Positions 20,101 through 28,336 of a stretch of 64,000 nucleotides of DNA are shown in pieces. The stretch's first letter is position 1, and each line of letters opens with the position of its first letter. Source of the stretch: Nocardioides luti (GTDB taxonomy: Bacteria; Actinomycetota; Actinomycetes; Propionibacteriales; Nocardioidaceae); NCBI RefSeq assembly GCF_014212315.1, contig NZ_JACKXE010000001.1, positions 1 through 64,000 on the forward strand, read 5' to 3'. A program made the translations under genes and the position numbers. The notes below the pieces were generated by a model. That model was not told where the DNA came from, did not search any database, and saw nothing but the letters and a program-made list of their open reading frames with translations.

Positions 20101-20656
20101 CGAGGACGCCTACGAGCAGTACGGCGCCGACCTGGTCACCGCGCTGCGGGTCCGCGCCACCGGGGACGTCGCGACCGCGGCACGCCTGGCCGCTGAGGCC
20201 GGGCGCCGGCAGTACGGCTCGCTGGAGACCTACGAGGACATCGAGGTCCAGCTGCCGGTGGCCGTGGAGCTGCAGCTGGAGGCGGGCGACCTGACGACGG
20301 CCCGCGAGCTGCTCGGGATGTTCGAGCCGCTCGCCGGCGAGCGCGGCCGGGCGATCACCCGCGGCGAGCTCCCGCGGCTGCGGGCGCTGGTCGCCCTGGC
20401 CGCCGGCGAGGACCCCGAGACCGACCTGCGGGAGGCCGAGAGCGCCCACGCGGCCTACGGGGCGCCGTACCTCCTCGCGCGCACGCGCCTCGACCTCGGC
20501 CGGTGGCTCCTCGGGCGGGATCGTCGCGACGAGGCGCTGCCGCTGCTGGCCGCGGCCCGCGAGGTCTTCGCCCGGCTCGGTGCCCACCCGTCGCTCGCCG
20601 ACGTGGACGCGCTCGACCCGGCTCCCGCCCTGACGACGACGGGCGTCGGGGCGTGA
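17123..20656 (+). CDS. Adenylate cyclase / AAA ATPase / TPR multidomain regulator with double zinc ribbon
   Basis: A 1177-aa cytosolic protein. Residues 5-46 form a double zinc ribbon (C5/C8/C19/C22 and C30/C33/C43/C46). Residues 70-250 are a class III nucleotidyl cyclase with metal aspartates D79 (LFGDLVSFT) and D123 (KFIGDAVMAVWG), and N and R in VNTAARVQ, so it should be catalytically competent. An AAA/STAND ATPase follows (Walker A GEAGLGKS near 294-301). Residues 650-1177 are helical TPR-like repeats. It probably makes cAMP in response to a ligand or partner bound by the TPR part. No LuxR DNA-binding domain is present. The GTG start has an SD (ggaggga) seven bases upstream. Confidence 0.92.
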   Translation: MPLQCGSCNAQSPDGAKFCLECGSPLARRCPSCGTPDAGGKFCIECGTPMAAAATAAAPAATSSQPVSERRTTTVLFGDLVSFTTLSESRDPEEVRELLSAYFATARTVVGRYGGTIEKFIGDAVMAVWGVPVSHEDDAERAVRAGLDLVAAVAELGESVGAPELAMRVGIVTGSVAVTLGAVNEGMVAGDAVNTAARVQTAADPGTVWVDQETYGLTSAAVAFSDRGEHALKGKAEPVRLFRADAVVAAVGGAQRVDGLEAPMVGRDRELRRVKDLFHATQEDGRARIALVTGEAGLGKSRLGWEFEKYVDGLNDEFRWHRGRCLSYGDGVAFWAFAEMVRSRLGILEGDEAGEVDRKLRAGVEAVCATPSEAAWLTPRIAALLGSGAGTFDRTDLFASWTTFLERVGGDLPVVLLFEDFQHADTGLLDLVEHLLETIRARLYVLTFTRPELLERRPTLAASRRATLVDLPPLGDEAMSVLLDGLVADLPSRARQALVSRAAGVPLYAVETVRSLIDRDAVVAREGRYVFVDHDHARVDLDQLQAPTSLQTLIAARLDTLTPQERRVVQDASVLGLTFRLSALEALSGLGAHELDAPLAGLVRKGVLGTQNDPRSPELGQYRFVQAIVREVAYSTLARKDRRLLHLAAADHLEQEEAAESLAGVIAQQLLDALEASSADDPDRQVVTDRARGLLVAAAQRAQSLGSQDEALRQLLAAIALHPLPEEDARLHLLACQAAFHAGLPGQAEELSTRAAVLGREVGDASAAASALVYLARTRIQQGRPREAGQAADEGIELVDGTEDRAGRGVEIELLMARGASSRALGDYAQQQAATLRLLPLADDFRDPALRVRALNALGLMLTDLRSPTAYLAVLERAVKIAREERLLGELLRSLNNMISETYTEDLAAAAEIAAEAVVVARQVGESQQTEHGLINAGFTWWLRGDWDEAHAHLREWLDGHEPTAMASTLRLIQAFVLTARGEPLPDGRLADSEDAYEQYGADLVTALRVRATGDVATAARLAAEAGRRQYGSLETYEDIEVQLPVAVELQLEAGDLTTARELLGMFEPLAGERGRAITRGELPRLRALVALAAGEDPETDLREAESAHAAYGAPYLLARTRLDLGRWLLGRDRRDEALPLLAAAREVFARLGAHPSLADVDALDPAPALTTTGVGA

Positions 20657-20734
20657 CGCAGCCCACGGCCTGCTGGGAGTAGTGTCTCGGCGTCGTCTCA
20701 GAGTCGAGGCGGTCGGAGACATGGAGGAGCACAG

Positions 20735-21859
20735 GTGAAGGTCGGCGTCCCGAAGGAAGTCAAGAACCACGAGTACCGCGTCGCGATCACGCCCATCGGC
20801 GTGCACGAGCTGGTCGCCCACGGGCACGAGGTCTTCATCGAGACCGGGGCGGGCGTCGGCTCGTCCATCTCCGACGACGAGTACGTCGGCGCCGGGGCGC
20901 AGATCGTCCCCGACGCGGACGCCGCGTGGGGCACCGACGGCTCCATCGACCTGGTCCTCAAGGTCAAGGAGCCCGTGTCCGAGGAGTACCACCGGATGCG
21001 CGAGGGCCTGACCCTCTTCACCTACCTCCACCTCGCCGCGGACAAGCCGCTGACCGAGGAGCTGCTGAAGCGCAAGGTCACCGGCATCGCCTACGAGACC
21101 GTCCAGCTGCCCTCGGGCGGGCTGCCGCTGCTCTACCCGATGTCCGAGGTCGCGGGCTGCCTGGCGCCCCAGGTCGGCGCCTACTCGCTGCTCAAGGCCC
21201 AGGGCGGCCGCGGCACGCTGATGGGCGGCGTCGGCGGCGTCGCAAACGCCAAGGTCGTCATCATCGGTGCCGGTGTGTCCGGGCAGAACGCCGCGAACAT
21301 CGCCCTCGGCATGGGCGCCGACGTCACGCTGCTCGACACCGACCTGGACAAGCTGCGGATGTCGTTCTGGCGCTACAACAACCAGGTTCACGGCCTGGCG
21401 TCCTCCAAGCTCGCGATCGAGCAGCAGGTGATGGAGGCCGACATGGTCATCGGCGCGGTCCTGATCCCGGGCGCCAAGGCCCCCAAGCTGGTCACCAATG
21501 ACCTGGTCTCGCGGATGAAGCCGGGCTCCGTGCTCGTCGACATCGCCGTCGACCAGGGCGGGTGCTTCGAGGACACCCACGCGACCACGCACGCGGACCC
21601 GACCTACACCGTGCACAACTCGACGTTCTACTGCGTCGCGAACATGCCCGGCGCGGTCCCGAATACCTCGACGTACGCCCTGACCAACGCGACCATGCCG
21701 TACGCCGTCGCGCTGGCCAACAAGGGCTGGGCCCAGGCCTGCCGCGACGACCACTCGCTCGCCCTGGGCCTCAACACCCACGCCGGCCTGCTCACCAACG
21801 GACCCGTCGGCGAGGCCGTGGAGATCGACGCGGTGTCGCTGGACTCCGTGCTGGCGTAG
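20735..21859 (+). CDS. ald: Alanine dehydrogenase
   Basis: A 374-aa NAD-dependent enzyme interconverting L-alanine and pyruvate plus ammonia. It has the N-terminal MKVGVPKEVKNHEYRVAITP signature, K/H catalytic region (LVLKVKEP, FTYLHLA), and the Rossmann motif VVIIGAGVSGQNAANIA. Length is exactly typical. GTG 20735 follows an SD (ggagcaca). A possible -10 TAGTGT sits at 20680-20685, leaving a leader of about 50 bases. No Lrp/AsnC regulator is adjacent. xerD begins at the base after its TAG stop. Confidence 0.96.
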   Translation: MKVGVPKEVKNHEYRVAITPIGVHELVAHGHEVFIETGAGVGSSISDDEYVGAGAQIVPDADAAWGTDGSIDLVLKVKEPVSEEYHRMREGLTLFTYLHLAADKPLTEELLKRKVTGIAYETVQLPSGGLPLLYPMSEVAGCLAPQVGAYSLLKAQGGRGTLMGGVGGVANAKVVIIGAGVSGQNAANIALGMGADVTLLDTDLDKLRMSFWRYNNQVHGLASSKLAIEQQVMEADMVIGAVLIPGAKAPKLVTNDLVSRMKPGSVLVDIAVDQGGCFEDTHATTHADPTYTVHNSTFYCVANMPGAVPNTSTYALTNATMPYAVALANKGWAQACRDDHSLALGLNTHAGLLTNGPVGEAVEIDAVSLDSVLA

Positions 21860-22807
21860 GTGCCGGTGAGCGCGGCGGACGGGATCACGCGGGCGGTCCG
21901 CACCTACCTCGACCACCTGTCGGTCGAGCGGGGGCTCGCGGCGAACACCCTGTCGTCGTACCGCCGTGACCTGCGGCGCTACCAGCAGTACCTCGCCACC
22001 TCGGGCATCGAGGACCTCGGCGGCATCTCGGAGGCGACGGTGTCGGGCTTCCTGATGCGGCTGCGCGAGGGCGACGCCGACCACCCGCCGCTGAGCGCGA
22101 CGTCGGCCGCGCGGACGGTGGTCGCGGTGCGGGGGTTCCACAAGTTCGCGGTCGCGGACGGCCTGGCGACCCTCGACCCGGCCAGCGCGGTGAAGCCGCC
22201 GTCGCCGGCCAAGCGGCTGCCCAAAGCGCTGCCGCTCGCGGACGTCGAGGCGATCCTCGAGGCGGCGGGTGCGTCCGGCACCACGCTCGCGCTGCGCGAC
22301 CGGGCGCTGCTCGAGGTGCTCTACGGGACCGGGGCGCGGATCTCCGAGGCCGTGGGGCTCGACGTCGACGACCTCGACACCGTGGACGGGACCGTGCTGC
22401 TGCGCGGCAAGGGCAGCAAGGAGCGGATCGTGCCGGTCGGGTCGTTCGCCCGCGAGGCGGTCGACGCCTACCTCGTCCGGGGCCGGCCCGAGCTCGTCGC
22501 CGCCTCGACGGCGGCCAGCACCGGGGGAGCGATGTTCCTCAACGCCCGCGGCGGACGGCTGTCGCGCCAGTCCGCGTGGGCGGTGCTCGTGAAGGCGGCC
22601 GAGCGGGCCGGCGTCACCCGCGACGTCTCCCCGCACACGATGCGGCACTCGTTCGCCACGCACCTGCTCGACGGCGGCGCCGACGTGCGCGTCGTGCAGG
22701 AGCTGCTCGGCCACGCGTCGGTGACGACCACGCAGGTCTACACGCTGGTCACGGTCGACAACCTGCGCGAGGTCTTCGCGACCGCGCACCCACGGGCGAG
22801 GGACTGA
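21860..22807 (+). CDS. xerD: Tyrosine recombinase XerD
   Basis: A 315-aa tyrosine recombinase for chromosome dimer resolution at dif. The N-terminal SAM-like domain ([23 protein letters not shown]) is followed by the catalytic domain with Arg in [13 protein letters not shown], Lys in [11 protein letters not shown], His-x-x-Arg in [14 protein letters not shown], His in [13 protein letters not shown] and the nucleophile Tyr there. Position in the pyrG-Nudix-xerD-parA order matches M. tuberculosis Rv1701, supporting XerD rather than an integrase. It starts directly after ald and overlaps the helicase by one base. Confidence 0.94.
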   Translation: MPVSAADGITRAVRTYLDHLSVERGLAANTLSSYRRDLRRYQQYLATSGIEDLGGISEATVSGFLMRLREGDADHPPLSATSAARTVVAVRGFHKFAVADGLATLDPASAVKPPSPAKRLPKALPLADVEAILEAAGASGTTLALRDRALLEVLYGTGARISEAVGLDVDDLDTVDGTVLLRGKGSKERIVPVGSFAREAVDAYLVRGRPELVAASTAASTGGAMFLNARGGRLSRQSAWAVLVKAAERAGVTRDVSPHTMRHSFATHLLDGGADVRVVQELLGHASVTTTQVYTLVTVDNLREVFATAHPRARD

Positions 22808-25440
22808 TGGCCCCGACCGGCGGGGGCTTCGCGTGGCCGCGCCCGGGAGCCGGCGTCGACGCGGTCTACGACGCCGTCACCGCGTGGTCCGAGCGGCAGG
22901 GGCTGGCTCTCTACCCGCACCAGGACGAGGCCGTCCTCGAGCTGCTGTCCGGCAACAACGTCATCCTCGCGACGCCCACCGGCTCCGGGAAGTCGCTCGT
23001 GGCCATGGCCGCGCACGCCGCGGCGCTGGCCGACGACCGGGTCAGCTTCTACACCGCCCCGATCAAGGCGCTCGTGAGCGAGAAGTTCTTCGCGCTGTGC
23101 GAGGTGTTCGGCGCCGAGAACGTCGGCATGCTCACCGGCGACGCCGCGGTCAACGCCGAGGCCCCGATCATCTGCTGCACCGCCGAGGTGCTGGCCAACA
23201 TCGCGCTCCGCGAGGGCGACCAGGCCGACGTCGGGCTCGTCGTGATGGACGAGTTCCACTTCTACGCCGAGCCGGACCGCGGCTGGGCCTGGCAGGTGCC
23301 GCTGCTGACGCTGCCGCAGGCGCAGTTCCTGCTCATGTCCGCCACCCTCGGGGACGTCAGCCGCTTCGTCGAGGACCTCACCCGGCGCAACGGCCGCGAG
23401 ACCTCGGTCGTCGACGACGCCGAACGCCCGGTGCCGCTCACCTTCACCTACGCGCTCACCCACCTGCAGGAGACCCTCGAGGAGCTGGTCACCACCCAGC
23501 AGGCGCCGGTGTACGTCGTGCACTTCACGCAGGTCGCCGCCATCGAGCACGCGACCTCGCTGCTGACGAGCATCGTCGGCCGCAGCGCGAGCCGGGAGAC
23601 CCGCGACGCCATCGCCGAGCGGATCGCCGGCTTCCGCTTCGCCGCCGGCTTCGGCAAGACCCTGTCCAAGCTGCTGCGCAGCGGGATCGGCGTCCACCAC
23701 GCGGGGATGCTGCCGCGCTACCGCCGCGTCGTCGAGCAGCTCGCCCAGGACGGCCTGCTGCAGGTCATCTGCGGCACCGACACCCTCGGCGTCGGCATCA
23801 ACGTGCCGATCCGGACCGTGCTCTTCACCCGCCTCGCGAAGTTCGACGGCAACCGGCAGCGGGTGCTGCGGGCCCGCGAGTTCCTCCAGATCGCCGGCCG
23901 GGCTGGGCGCGCGGGCTTCGACACGGCGGGGTACGTCGTCGTGCAGGCGCCCGAGCACGTCATCGACAACGAGAAGGCCAAGGCGAAGGCGGACGCCAAG
24001 AACGCCGGCATGAGCGTCGAGAGGCAGGCCAAGCGCAAGAGCAAGGCCCAGCTCAAGAAGGCCCCCGACGGCGCCGTGGTCTGGAGCGAGCAGACCTTCG
24101 ACAAGCTCGTGGCCGGGGTCCCCGAGCCGCTGGTGAGCCGGATGAAGGTCGACAACGCGCTGCTCATCAACGTGCTCGCCCGCGAGGAGGACGCCTTCCC
24201 GGTGCTCCGGCGGCTGCTGAACGACAACCACGAGGAGCGCCGCAACCAGCTCCGGCTGTCCCGGCGGGCGCTGCGGCTGAGCCGCAGCCTGCTGCGCTCG
24301 GGGGTGCTGACCCGGCTCGACGAGGTCGACGAGTACGGGCGCCGCTACATCCTGACCGTCGACCTCCCGGCCGACTTCGCGCTCAACCAGCCGCTCTCGC
24401 ACTTCGCCCTGGCCGCCCTGGACGTGCTGGACCCCGAGTCCCCGTCGTACACGCTCGACATCGTGTCGGTGATCGAGGCGGTGCTGGAGGGGCCGCGCCA
24501 GATCCTGATGGCCCAGCAGCACGCCGCGCGCGGCGAGGCCGTGGCGGAGATGAAGGCTGACGGCATCGAGTACGAGGAGCGGATGGTCCTCCTCGACCAG
24601 ATCACCTGGCCGCAGCCGCTCGCCGAGCTGCTCGGGGCGACGTACGAGATCTACCGCGAGCGGCACCCGTGGCTGCGCGAGGACGCGCTGTCGCCGAAGT
24701 CGATCGTGCGGGAGATGTACGAGCAGGGGATGAGCTTCACGGACTTCGTCGGCCGCTACCAGCTGGCGCGGTCCGAGGGCCTGGTGCTGCGGTACCTCAC
24801 CGACGCCTACCGGACGCTGCGGCAGACCGTGCCCGAGGCGCACCGGACGCCCGAGCTCGAGGACCTCGTCGAGTGGCTGGGGGAGAGCGTGCGGCAGACC
24901 GACTCGTCGCTGCTCGACGAGTGGGAGGCGCTCACGGACCCCGAGGCCGTGCACCGGATCGCGCTCGCGCTGGCCGAGAACCGTCCCACCGCGTCGGCGC
25001 GGCCGATCTCGCAGCAGGAGCGGCCGTTCCGCGTCATGGTGCGCAACGCGATGTTCCGCCGCGTCGAGATGGTGGCCCGCGACGACCTCGACGGGCTGAT
25101 GAAGCTCGAGCGCGCGGCCGCCGACCGCACCGAGCCGCCGCGCGAGGTCGAGATGGGCCGCTCCGCGTGGGACGCGGCGCTGGAGGAGTACTTCGCCGAG
25201 CACGACGAACTGCGCACCGACGCGAACGCCCGCGGGCCGAAGCTGCTCGTCGTCGAGCCGGCCTCCGGGCGGCCCGCAGGGGCCGACGAGGAGGCCGTGG
25301 CGCGCCTGTGGCGGGTCCGGCAGGTGCTCGACGACCCCGAGGGCCACCACGACTGGGTGATCGACGCGGTCGCCGACCTCGACGCCTCCGACGAGGCCGG
25401 CGAGCTGGTGCTGGCGACCGTGGCGATGCACCGGCTCTGA
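22807..25440 (+). CDS. DEAD/DEAH-box helicase with DUF3516 domain (Ski2-like)
   Basis: An 877-aa superfamily 2 helicase. Walker A ATPTGSGKS is at 55-63, motif II is DEFH (VVMDEFHFY), motif III is SAT, and motifs V and VI are GTDTLGVGIN and QIAGRAGRAG. A lysine-rich insert (near 395-420) precedes the DUF3516 C-terminal half that defines this actinobacterial clade. It probably unwinds RNA or structured nucleic acid; the substrate is unknown. ATG 22807 overlaps the xerD TGA, so expression is coupled to xerD. A 13-bp inverted repeat follows the stop. Confidence 0.92.
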   Translation: MAPTGGGFAWPRPGAGVDAVYDAVTAWSERQGLALYPHQDEAVLELLSGNNVILATPTGSGKSLVAMAAHAAALADDRVSFYTAPIKALVSEKFFALCEVFGAENVGMLTGDAAVNAEAPIICCTAEVLANIALREGDQADVGLVVMDEFHFYAEPDRGWAWQVPLLTLPQAQFLLMSATLGDVSRFVEDLTRRNGRETSVVDDAERPVPLTFTYALTHLQETLEELVTTQQAPVYVVHFTQVAAIEHATSLLTSIVGRSASRETRDAIAERIAGFRFAAGFGKTLSKLLRSGIGVHHAGMLPRYRRVVEQLAQDGLLQVICGTDTLGVGINVPIRTVLFTRLAKFDGNRQRVLRAREFLQIAGRAGRAGFDTAGYVVVQAPEHVIDNEKAKAKADAKNAGMSVERQAKRKSKAQLKKAPDGAVVWSEQTFDKLVAGVPEPLVSRMKVDNALLINVLAREEDAFPVLRRLLNDNHEERRNQLRLSRRALRLSRSLLRSGVLTRLDEVDEYGRRYILTVDLPADFALNQPLSHFALAALDVLDPESPSYTLDIVSVIEAVLEGPRQILMAQQHAARGEAVAEMKADGIEYEERMVLLDQITWPQPLAELLGATYEIYRERHPWLREDALSPKSIVREMYEQGMSFTDFVGRYQLARSEGLVLRYLTDAYRTLRQTVPEAHRTPELEDLVEWLGESVRQTDSSLLDEWEALTDPEAVHRIALALAENRPTASARPISQQERPFRVMVRNAMFRRVEMVARDDLDGLMKLERAAADRTEPPREVEMGRSAWDAALEEYFAEHDELRTDANARGPKLLVVEPASGRPAGADEEAVARLWRVRQVLDDPEGHHDWVIDAVADLDASDEAGELVLATVAMHRL

Positions 25441-25453
25441 CGTGGCGGACCTG

Positions 25454-25503
25454 CGGACGTCATCGGATCCGTGGGTGATAGCGCTCGGACCCGATGACGT
25501 CCG
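25454..25503. terminator. Bidirectional hairpin between helicase and GH26 genes
   Basis: cggacgtcatcgg (25454-25466) and ccgatgacgtccg (25491-25503) are perfect 13-bp complements around a 24-base loop, lying between two convergent stops. Symmetry fits a shared terminator. There is no T-tract on either side. Confidence 0.6.
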
Positions 25504-25533
25504 GGGGCTGCTGGGACCGACCTGCCCGGCCGG

Positions 25534-26667
25534 TCAGGGCCGGATCGAGCAGAGCCCGCCGGGGCAACCGTGCAGCCAGGCCCGCCCGCCGCGCAACGAG
25601 CTGATCTGCTTGCGGCCGGAGATGCCGTCGGCGCCGGTGCCGTCGTCGAACCACAGCATCGACCAGAGCGGTCGGACCCGGGCCTCGCGGACGGTCCGGG
25701 TGATCCGGGCCGGGCGCCAGGTGCCGTCGGCGCTGCCCTGCGGGCCGACCTCGGTGACGGCCATCCGGCGGACGCGCGACGCGACGTCCTCCCAGCCGGT
25801 CAGGTCGACCCGGTCGGCGGCGTTGCGGGTGCCGCGCTCGGGGTCGTAGGTGTCGATCCCGGCCACGTCCACGTGCGCCGGGACCAGGCGGCCGGGGTGC
25901 TGGATCCAGGAGCCGGCCCGGGCCGCGAACGCGTAGGACCACAGCAGGTTGTGCACACCCGCGTCGGCGGCCCGCTGCTGCATCAGCGCCCAGACGGCCC
26001 GGTAGGTCGCCGGCTTCGGGTGGCCCCACCAGAACCAGTCGCCGTTGGCCTCGTGCAGCGGGCGGAACACGACGGCGGCCGGGGGGAAGAGGCCGCCGTC
26101 GCCGGACTGCAGACGGGTGAGGAGCCCCAGCATCCGGTCGTAGTCGGCCCAGAAGGCCTGGGCCTCGGGCGTCGTGGGGTCGAGGAGGGCGCCGAGGTCG
26201 TGCCAGGTGCGGTCGAAGGAGGAGCCCGCCGTGTGCGGGTTGGGGCCGTGCCAGGACGCCGTCAGCACCGCGCCGTCCTCGGCCAGCTGGAGCAGCCGTT
26301 GCAGCGGCGGGTCGGTGAAGGCGTAGGTCTCGCCGTCCGCGAGCTCCCCGACGTCGAAGCCGACCACGGCGACCTCGTCGGGTGCGAGCCGGGTCAGGGG
26401 GTCGAGGTACGCCGCGTTGGAGACGTTCAGCTGCTGCCCGATCCCCATCCGACGGGTGGAGCGCCAGCCGTCGAGGCGGGCCGCCAGGCAGCGCGTCTCG
26501 AGGGTCGCCTGCGGGTCGACGGGGGCGACGACGGGGGAGCAGGCCAGCAGGCGCGGGTCGGGGGTCGCGGCGGCGGCCGGTGTCGCGGCGCCCGCGACCG
26601 GCGACAGCACCGCCGCGAGCAGGCCCGCCACGAGCACCCTCGGGGCCCACGGGCGACGCATCGACAC
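25534..26667 (-). CDS. Secreted GH26-like glycoside hydrolase
   Basis: A 377-aa exported protein. A signal peptide spans about residues 1-34 (RRPW...VLVAGLLAAVLSPVAGAATPAAAA). The mature part shows GH26 traits: TASWHGPNPHTAG, FRPLHEANGDWFWWG with the likely acid/base Glu, and AVTEVGPQG with the likely nucleophile Glu. GH26 enzymes mostly cleave beta-mannans or beta-1,3-xylans; the substrate here is open. The GTG at 26667 lies six bases after a weak -10 (GACACT, minus strand). ATG 26661 is an alternative start two codons in. Confidence 0.85.
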   Translation of the reverse strand: MSMRRPWAPRVLVAGLLAAVLSPVAGAATPAAAATPDPRLLACSPVVAPVDPQATLETRCLAARLDGWRSTRRMGIGQQLNVSNAAYLDPLTRLAPDEVAVVGFDVGELADGETYAFTDPPLQRLLQLAEDGAVLTASWHGPNPHTAGSSFDRTWHDLGALLDPTTPEAQAFWADYDRMLGLLTRLQSGDGGLFPPAAVVFRPLHEANGDWFWWGHPKPATYRAVWALMQQRAADAGVHNLLWSYAFAARAGSWIQHPGRLVPAHVDVAGIDTYDPERGTRNAADRVDLTGWEDVASRVRRMAVTEVGPQGSADGTWRPARITRTVREARVRPLWSMLWFDDGTGADGISGRKQISSLRGGRAWLHGCPGGLCSIRP

Positions 26668-26777
26668 CGACCCAGTGTCGCAGCGCTCGCGGCGTCCGGC
26701 AGGCGAACCGCGAGGCAGGCACGCCGACGTCCCCGGCGTACGGCCGGCGGCGTGCGCGGCCGGTGCGCCCCCACCCG

Positions 26778-26789
26778 TAGGCTCGGGAC
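26778..26789 (+). promoter_or_regulatory. Leaderless -10 element of the GNAT gene
   Basis: TAGGCT, cgggac, ATG. The 15-base string TAGGCTCGGGACATG here is identical to the one at 38045-38059, before an unrelated gene. Confidence 0.62.
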
Positions 26790-27092
26790 ATGGCTGACAC
26801 CGACACCGTCGAGACCACCCACAACGCCGACGAGCACCGCTACGAGGCCCGGATCGGCGGCGAGCTCGCCGGCGTCGCGGTCTACGAGCTCGAGGACCGG
26901 CACGCCGGCCCGGTGATCGTCTTCACCCACACCGAGGTCGACGACGCCTTCGAGGGCAAGGGCGTCGGCTCGGCCCTGGCCCGCTTCGCCCTCGACGACG
27001 TGCGCCGCACCGGCGAGCGCCGCGTCGTCCCGCAGTGCCCGTTCATCAAGGGCTGGATCGACAAGCACCCGGACTACGCCGACCTCGTCTGA
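26790..27092 (+). CDS. Small GNAT-like N-acetyltransferase (YjdJ type)
   Basis: A 100-aa single-domain protein of the short GCN5-related acetyltransferase group (COG2388). It has VFTHTEVDDAFEGKGVGSALARFALDDVR, where GKGVGSALA is the acetyl-CoA pyrophosphate loop, and CPFIKGWIDKHPDYADLV, the family's C-terminal signature. The acceptor substrate is unknown. It has its own leaderless promoter and is probably monocistronic. Confidence 0.88.
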   Translation: MADTDTVETTHNADEHRYEARIGGELAGVAVYELEDRHAGPVIVFTHTEVDDAFEGKGVGSALARFALDDVRRTGERRVVPQCPFIKGWIDKHPDYADLV

Positions 27093-27101
27093 GCGGCTCG
27101 G

Positions 27102-27110
27102 TTGTCCACA
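27102..27110 (+). promoter_or_regulatory. DnaA-box-like 9-mer upstream of parA
   Basis: TTGTCCACA, the high-affinity DnaA box of actinobacteria, lies 10 bases after the GNAT stop and about 190 bases before parA. A single 9-mer can occur by chance, so the role is unproven. Confidence 0.45.
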
Positions 27111-27116
27111 GGTGAG

Positions 27117-27142
27117 TGCACAGGCGAGGCCCTGCCTGTGCA
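27117..27142. repeat. 9-bp inverted repeat upstream of parA
   Basis: tgcacaggc (27117-27125) and gcctgtgca (27134-27142) around an 8-base spacer, 6 bases after the DnaA-like box. It could be a regulator operator for the parA-scpAB operon or a terminator of the GNAT gene. Confidence 0.45.
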
Positions 27143-27211
27143 CCTGACCGGGGCCGATTCCACAATCCGTGCACAGATTGCCCCGCGGGGCTGGGGGTTT
27201 CGGGGATCGCC

Positions 27212-27241
27212 TTGTCGCCCGTCCGAGCCCGGGTCTAGTCT
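27212..27241 (+). promoter_or_regulatory. Predicted promoter of the parA-scpAB operon
   Basis: TTGTCG (27212-27217) and TAGTCT (27236-27241) are separated by 18 bases, giving a leader of about 55 bases before the parA ATG. A clear gggag SD (27292-27296) precedes that ATG. Confidence 0.5.
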
Positions 27242-27301
27242 CGCCCGCGTGCTCGGCCACAAGTCGCCGAGTCGACAATCAGCACAGATGCGGGAGTGGC
27301 A

Positions 27302-28336
27302 ATGAGCGGTGGCGGCACGTTCGGTCCGTACGGCAGCAGCGCCTCCGAGATGCCTCCCCTGGTGCGCACGCCCGTGCCCACCCCGACCCCCACAGAACAG
27401 GCAGCCCAGGCCACCGTGAGCGACCCCCTGCCCTTCGAGCGCCCCCCGGCCCCGCCGGCCGCGGCCTCCGCCCCCGACCAGGCCCCCGCCGAGGTCAAGC
27501 TCGGCCCCACCGGCCGGCCGATGATCGACATCCCCGAGCCCGGCCCCGTGCGCAGCACCGGCCACGCCCGGGTGATCTCGATGTGCAACCAGAAGGGCGG
27601 CGTCGGCAAGACGACGACGACCATCAATCTCGGTGCCGCGCTCGCGGAGTACGGCCGCAAGGTGCTGCTCGTCGACTTCGACCCGCAGGGCTCGCTGTCG
27701 GTCGGCCTCGGGCTGAACCCGCACGAGATGGACCTGACCATCTACAACCTGCTCATGCAGCGCGACGTGACCGTCGACGACGTGATCGTGCCGTCCGGGG
27801 TGCCGGGCATGGACCTGCTGCCCTCGAACATCGACCTGTCCGCCGCCGAGGTCCAGCTCGTCCACGAGGTCGCCCGCGAGCAGACCCTGCAGCGGGTGCT
27901 GGCCCCGGCCGTCGAGCGGTACGACGTCATCCTGATCGACTGCCAGCCGTCGCTCGGCCTGCTCACGGTCAACGCGCTCACCGCGTCGGACGGCGTCATC
28001 GTGCCGCTGGAGTGCGAGTACTTCGCCCTGCGCGGCGTCGCGCTGCTCAAGACGACCATCGACAAGGTCCGCGAGCGGCTCAACCCGAAGCTGGAGATCG
28101 ACGGCGTCCTCGGCACGATGTTCGACGGCCGCACCCTGCACAGCCGCGAGGTCATGGACCGCCTGGTCCAGGCCTGGGGCGACAAGGTCTTCCACACCGT
28201 CATCCGGCGCACCGTGAAGTTCTCCGACGCCACGGTCGCGGGCGAGCCGATCACGTCGTACGCCTCGTCGTCGACCGGCGCGGACCACTACCGGATGCTG
28301 GCCAAGGAGGTGCTGGCCCGGTGCCTCGACGGGTGA
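27302..28336 (+). CDS. ParA family chromosome-partitioning ATPase
   Basis: A 344-aa ParA/Soj-type ATPase. An N-terminal proline- and alanine-rich tail of about 85 residues precedes the deviant Walker A KGGVGKT (98-104), Walker A' (LLVDFDPQGSLS) and Walker B (VILIDCQPSLG). It lies directly upstream of scpA/scpB and has no parB beside it, as for M. tuberculosis Rv1708. It is therefore probably not the main origin-partition ParA but works with the ScpAB condensin complex or cell-pole factors. ATG 27302 is chosen for its SD; GTG 27296 is a near alternative. Confidence 0.92.
   Translation: MSGGGTFGPYGSSASEMPPLVRTPVPTPTPTEQAAQATVSDPLPFERPPAPPAAASAPDQAPAEVKLGPTGRPMIDIPEPGPVRSTGHARVISMCNQKGGVGKTTTTINLGAALAEYGRKVLLVDFDPQGSLSVGLGLNPHEMDLTIYNLLMQRDVTVDDVIVPSGVPGMDLLPSNIDLSAAEVQLVHEVAREQTLQRVLAPAVERYDVILIDCQPSLGLLTVNALTASDGVIVPLECEYFALRGVALLKTTIDKVRERLNPKLEIDGVLGTMFDGRTLHSREVMDRLVQAWGDKVFHTVIRRTVKFSDATVAGEPITSYASSSTGADHYRMLAKEVLARCLDG

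Noticed and set aside
19637..22789. Long minus-strand frame opposite the cyclase, ald and xerD genes
   Set aside because: It crosses three well-identified plus-strand genes and shows only low-complexity Arg/Gly/His/Val sequence, a codon-bias shadow.
27093..27301. Possible parS site or replication origin beside parA
   Set aside because: No TGTTTCACGTGAAACA-like sequence and only one DnaA-like 9-mer; no dnaA, dnaN or parB nearby. Reported only as a regulatory candidate.
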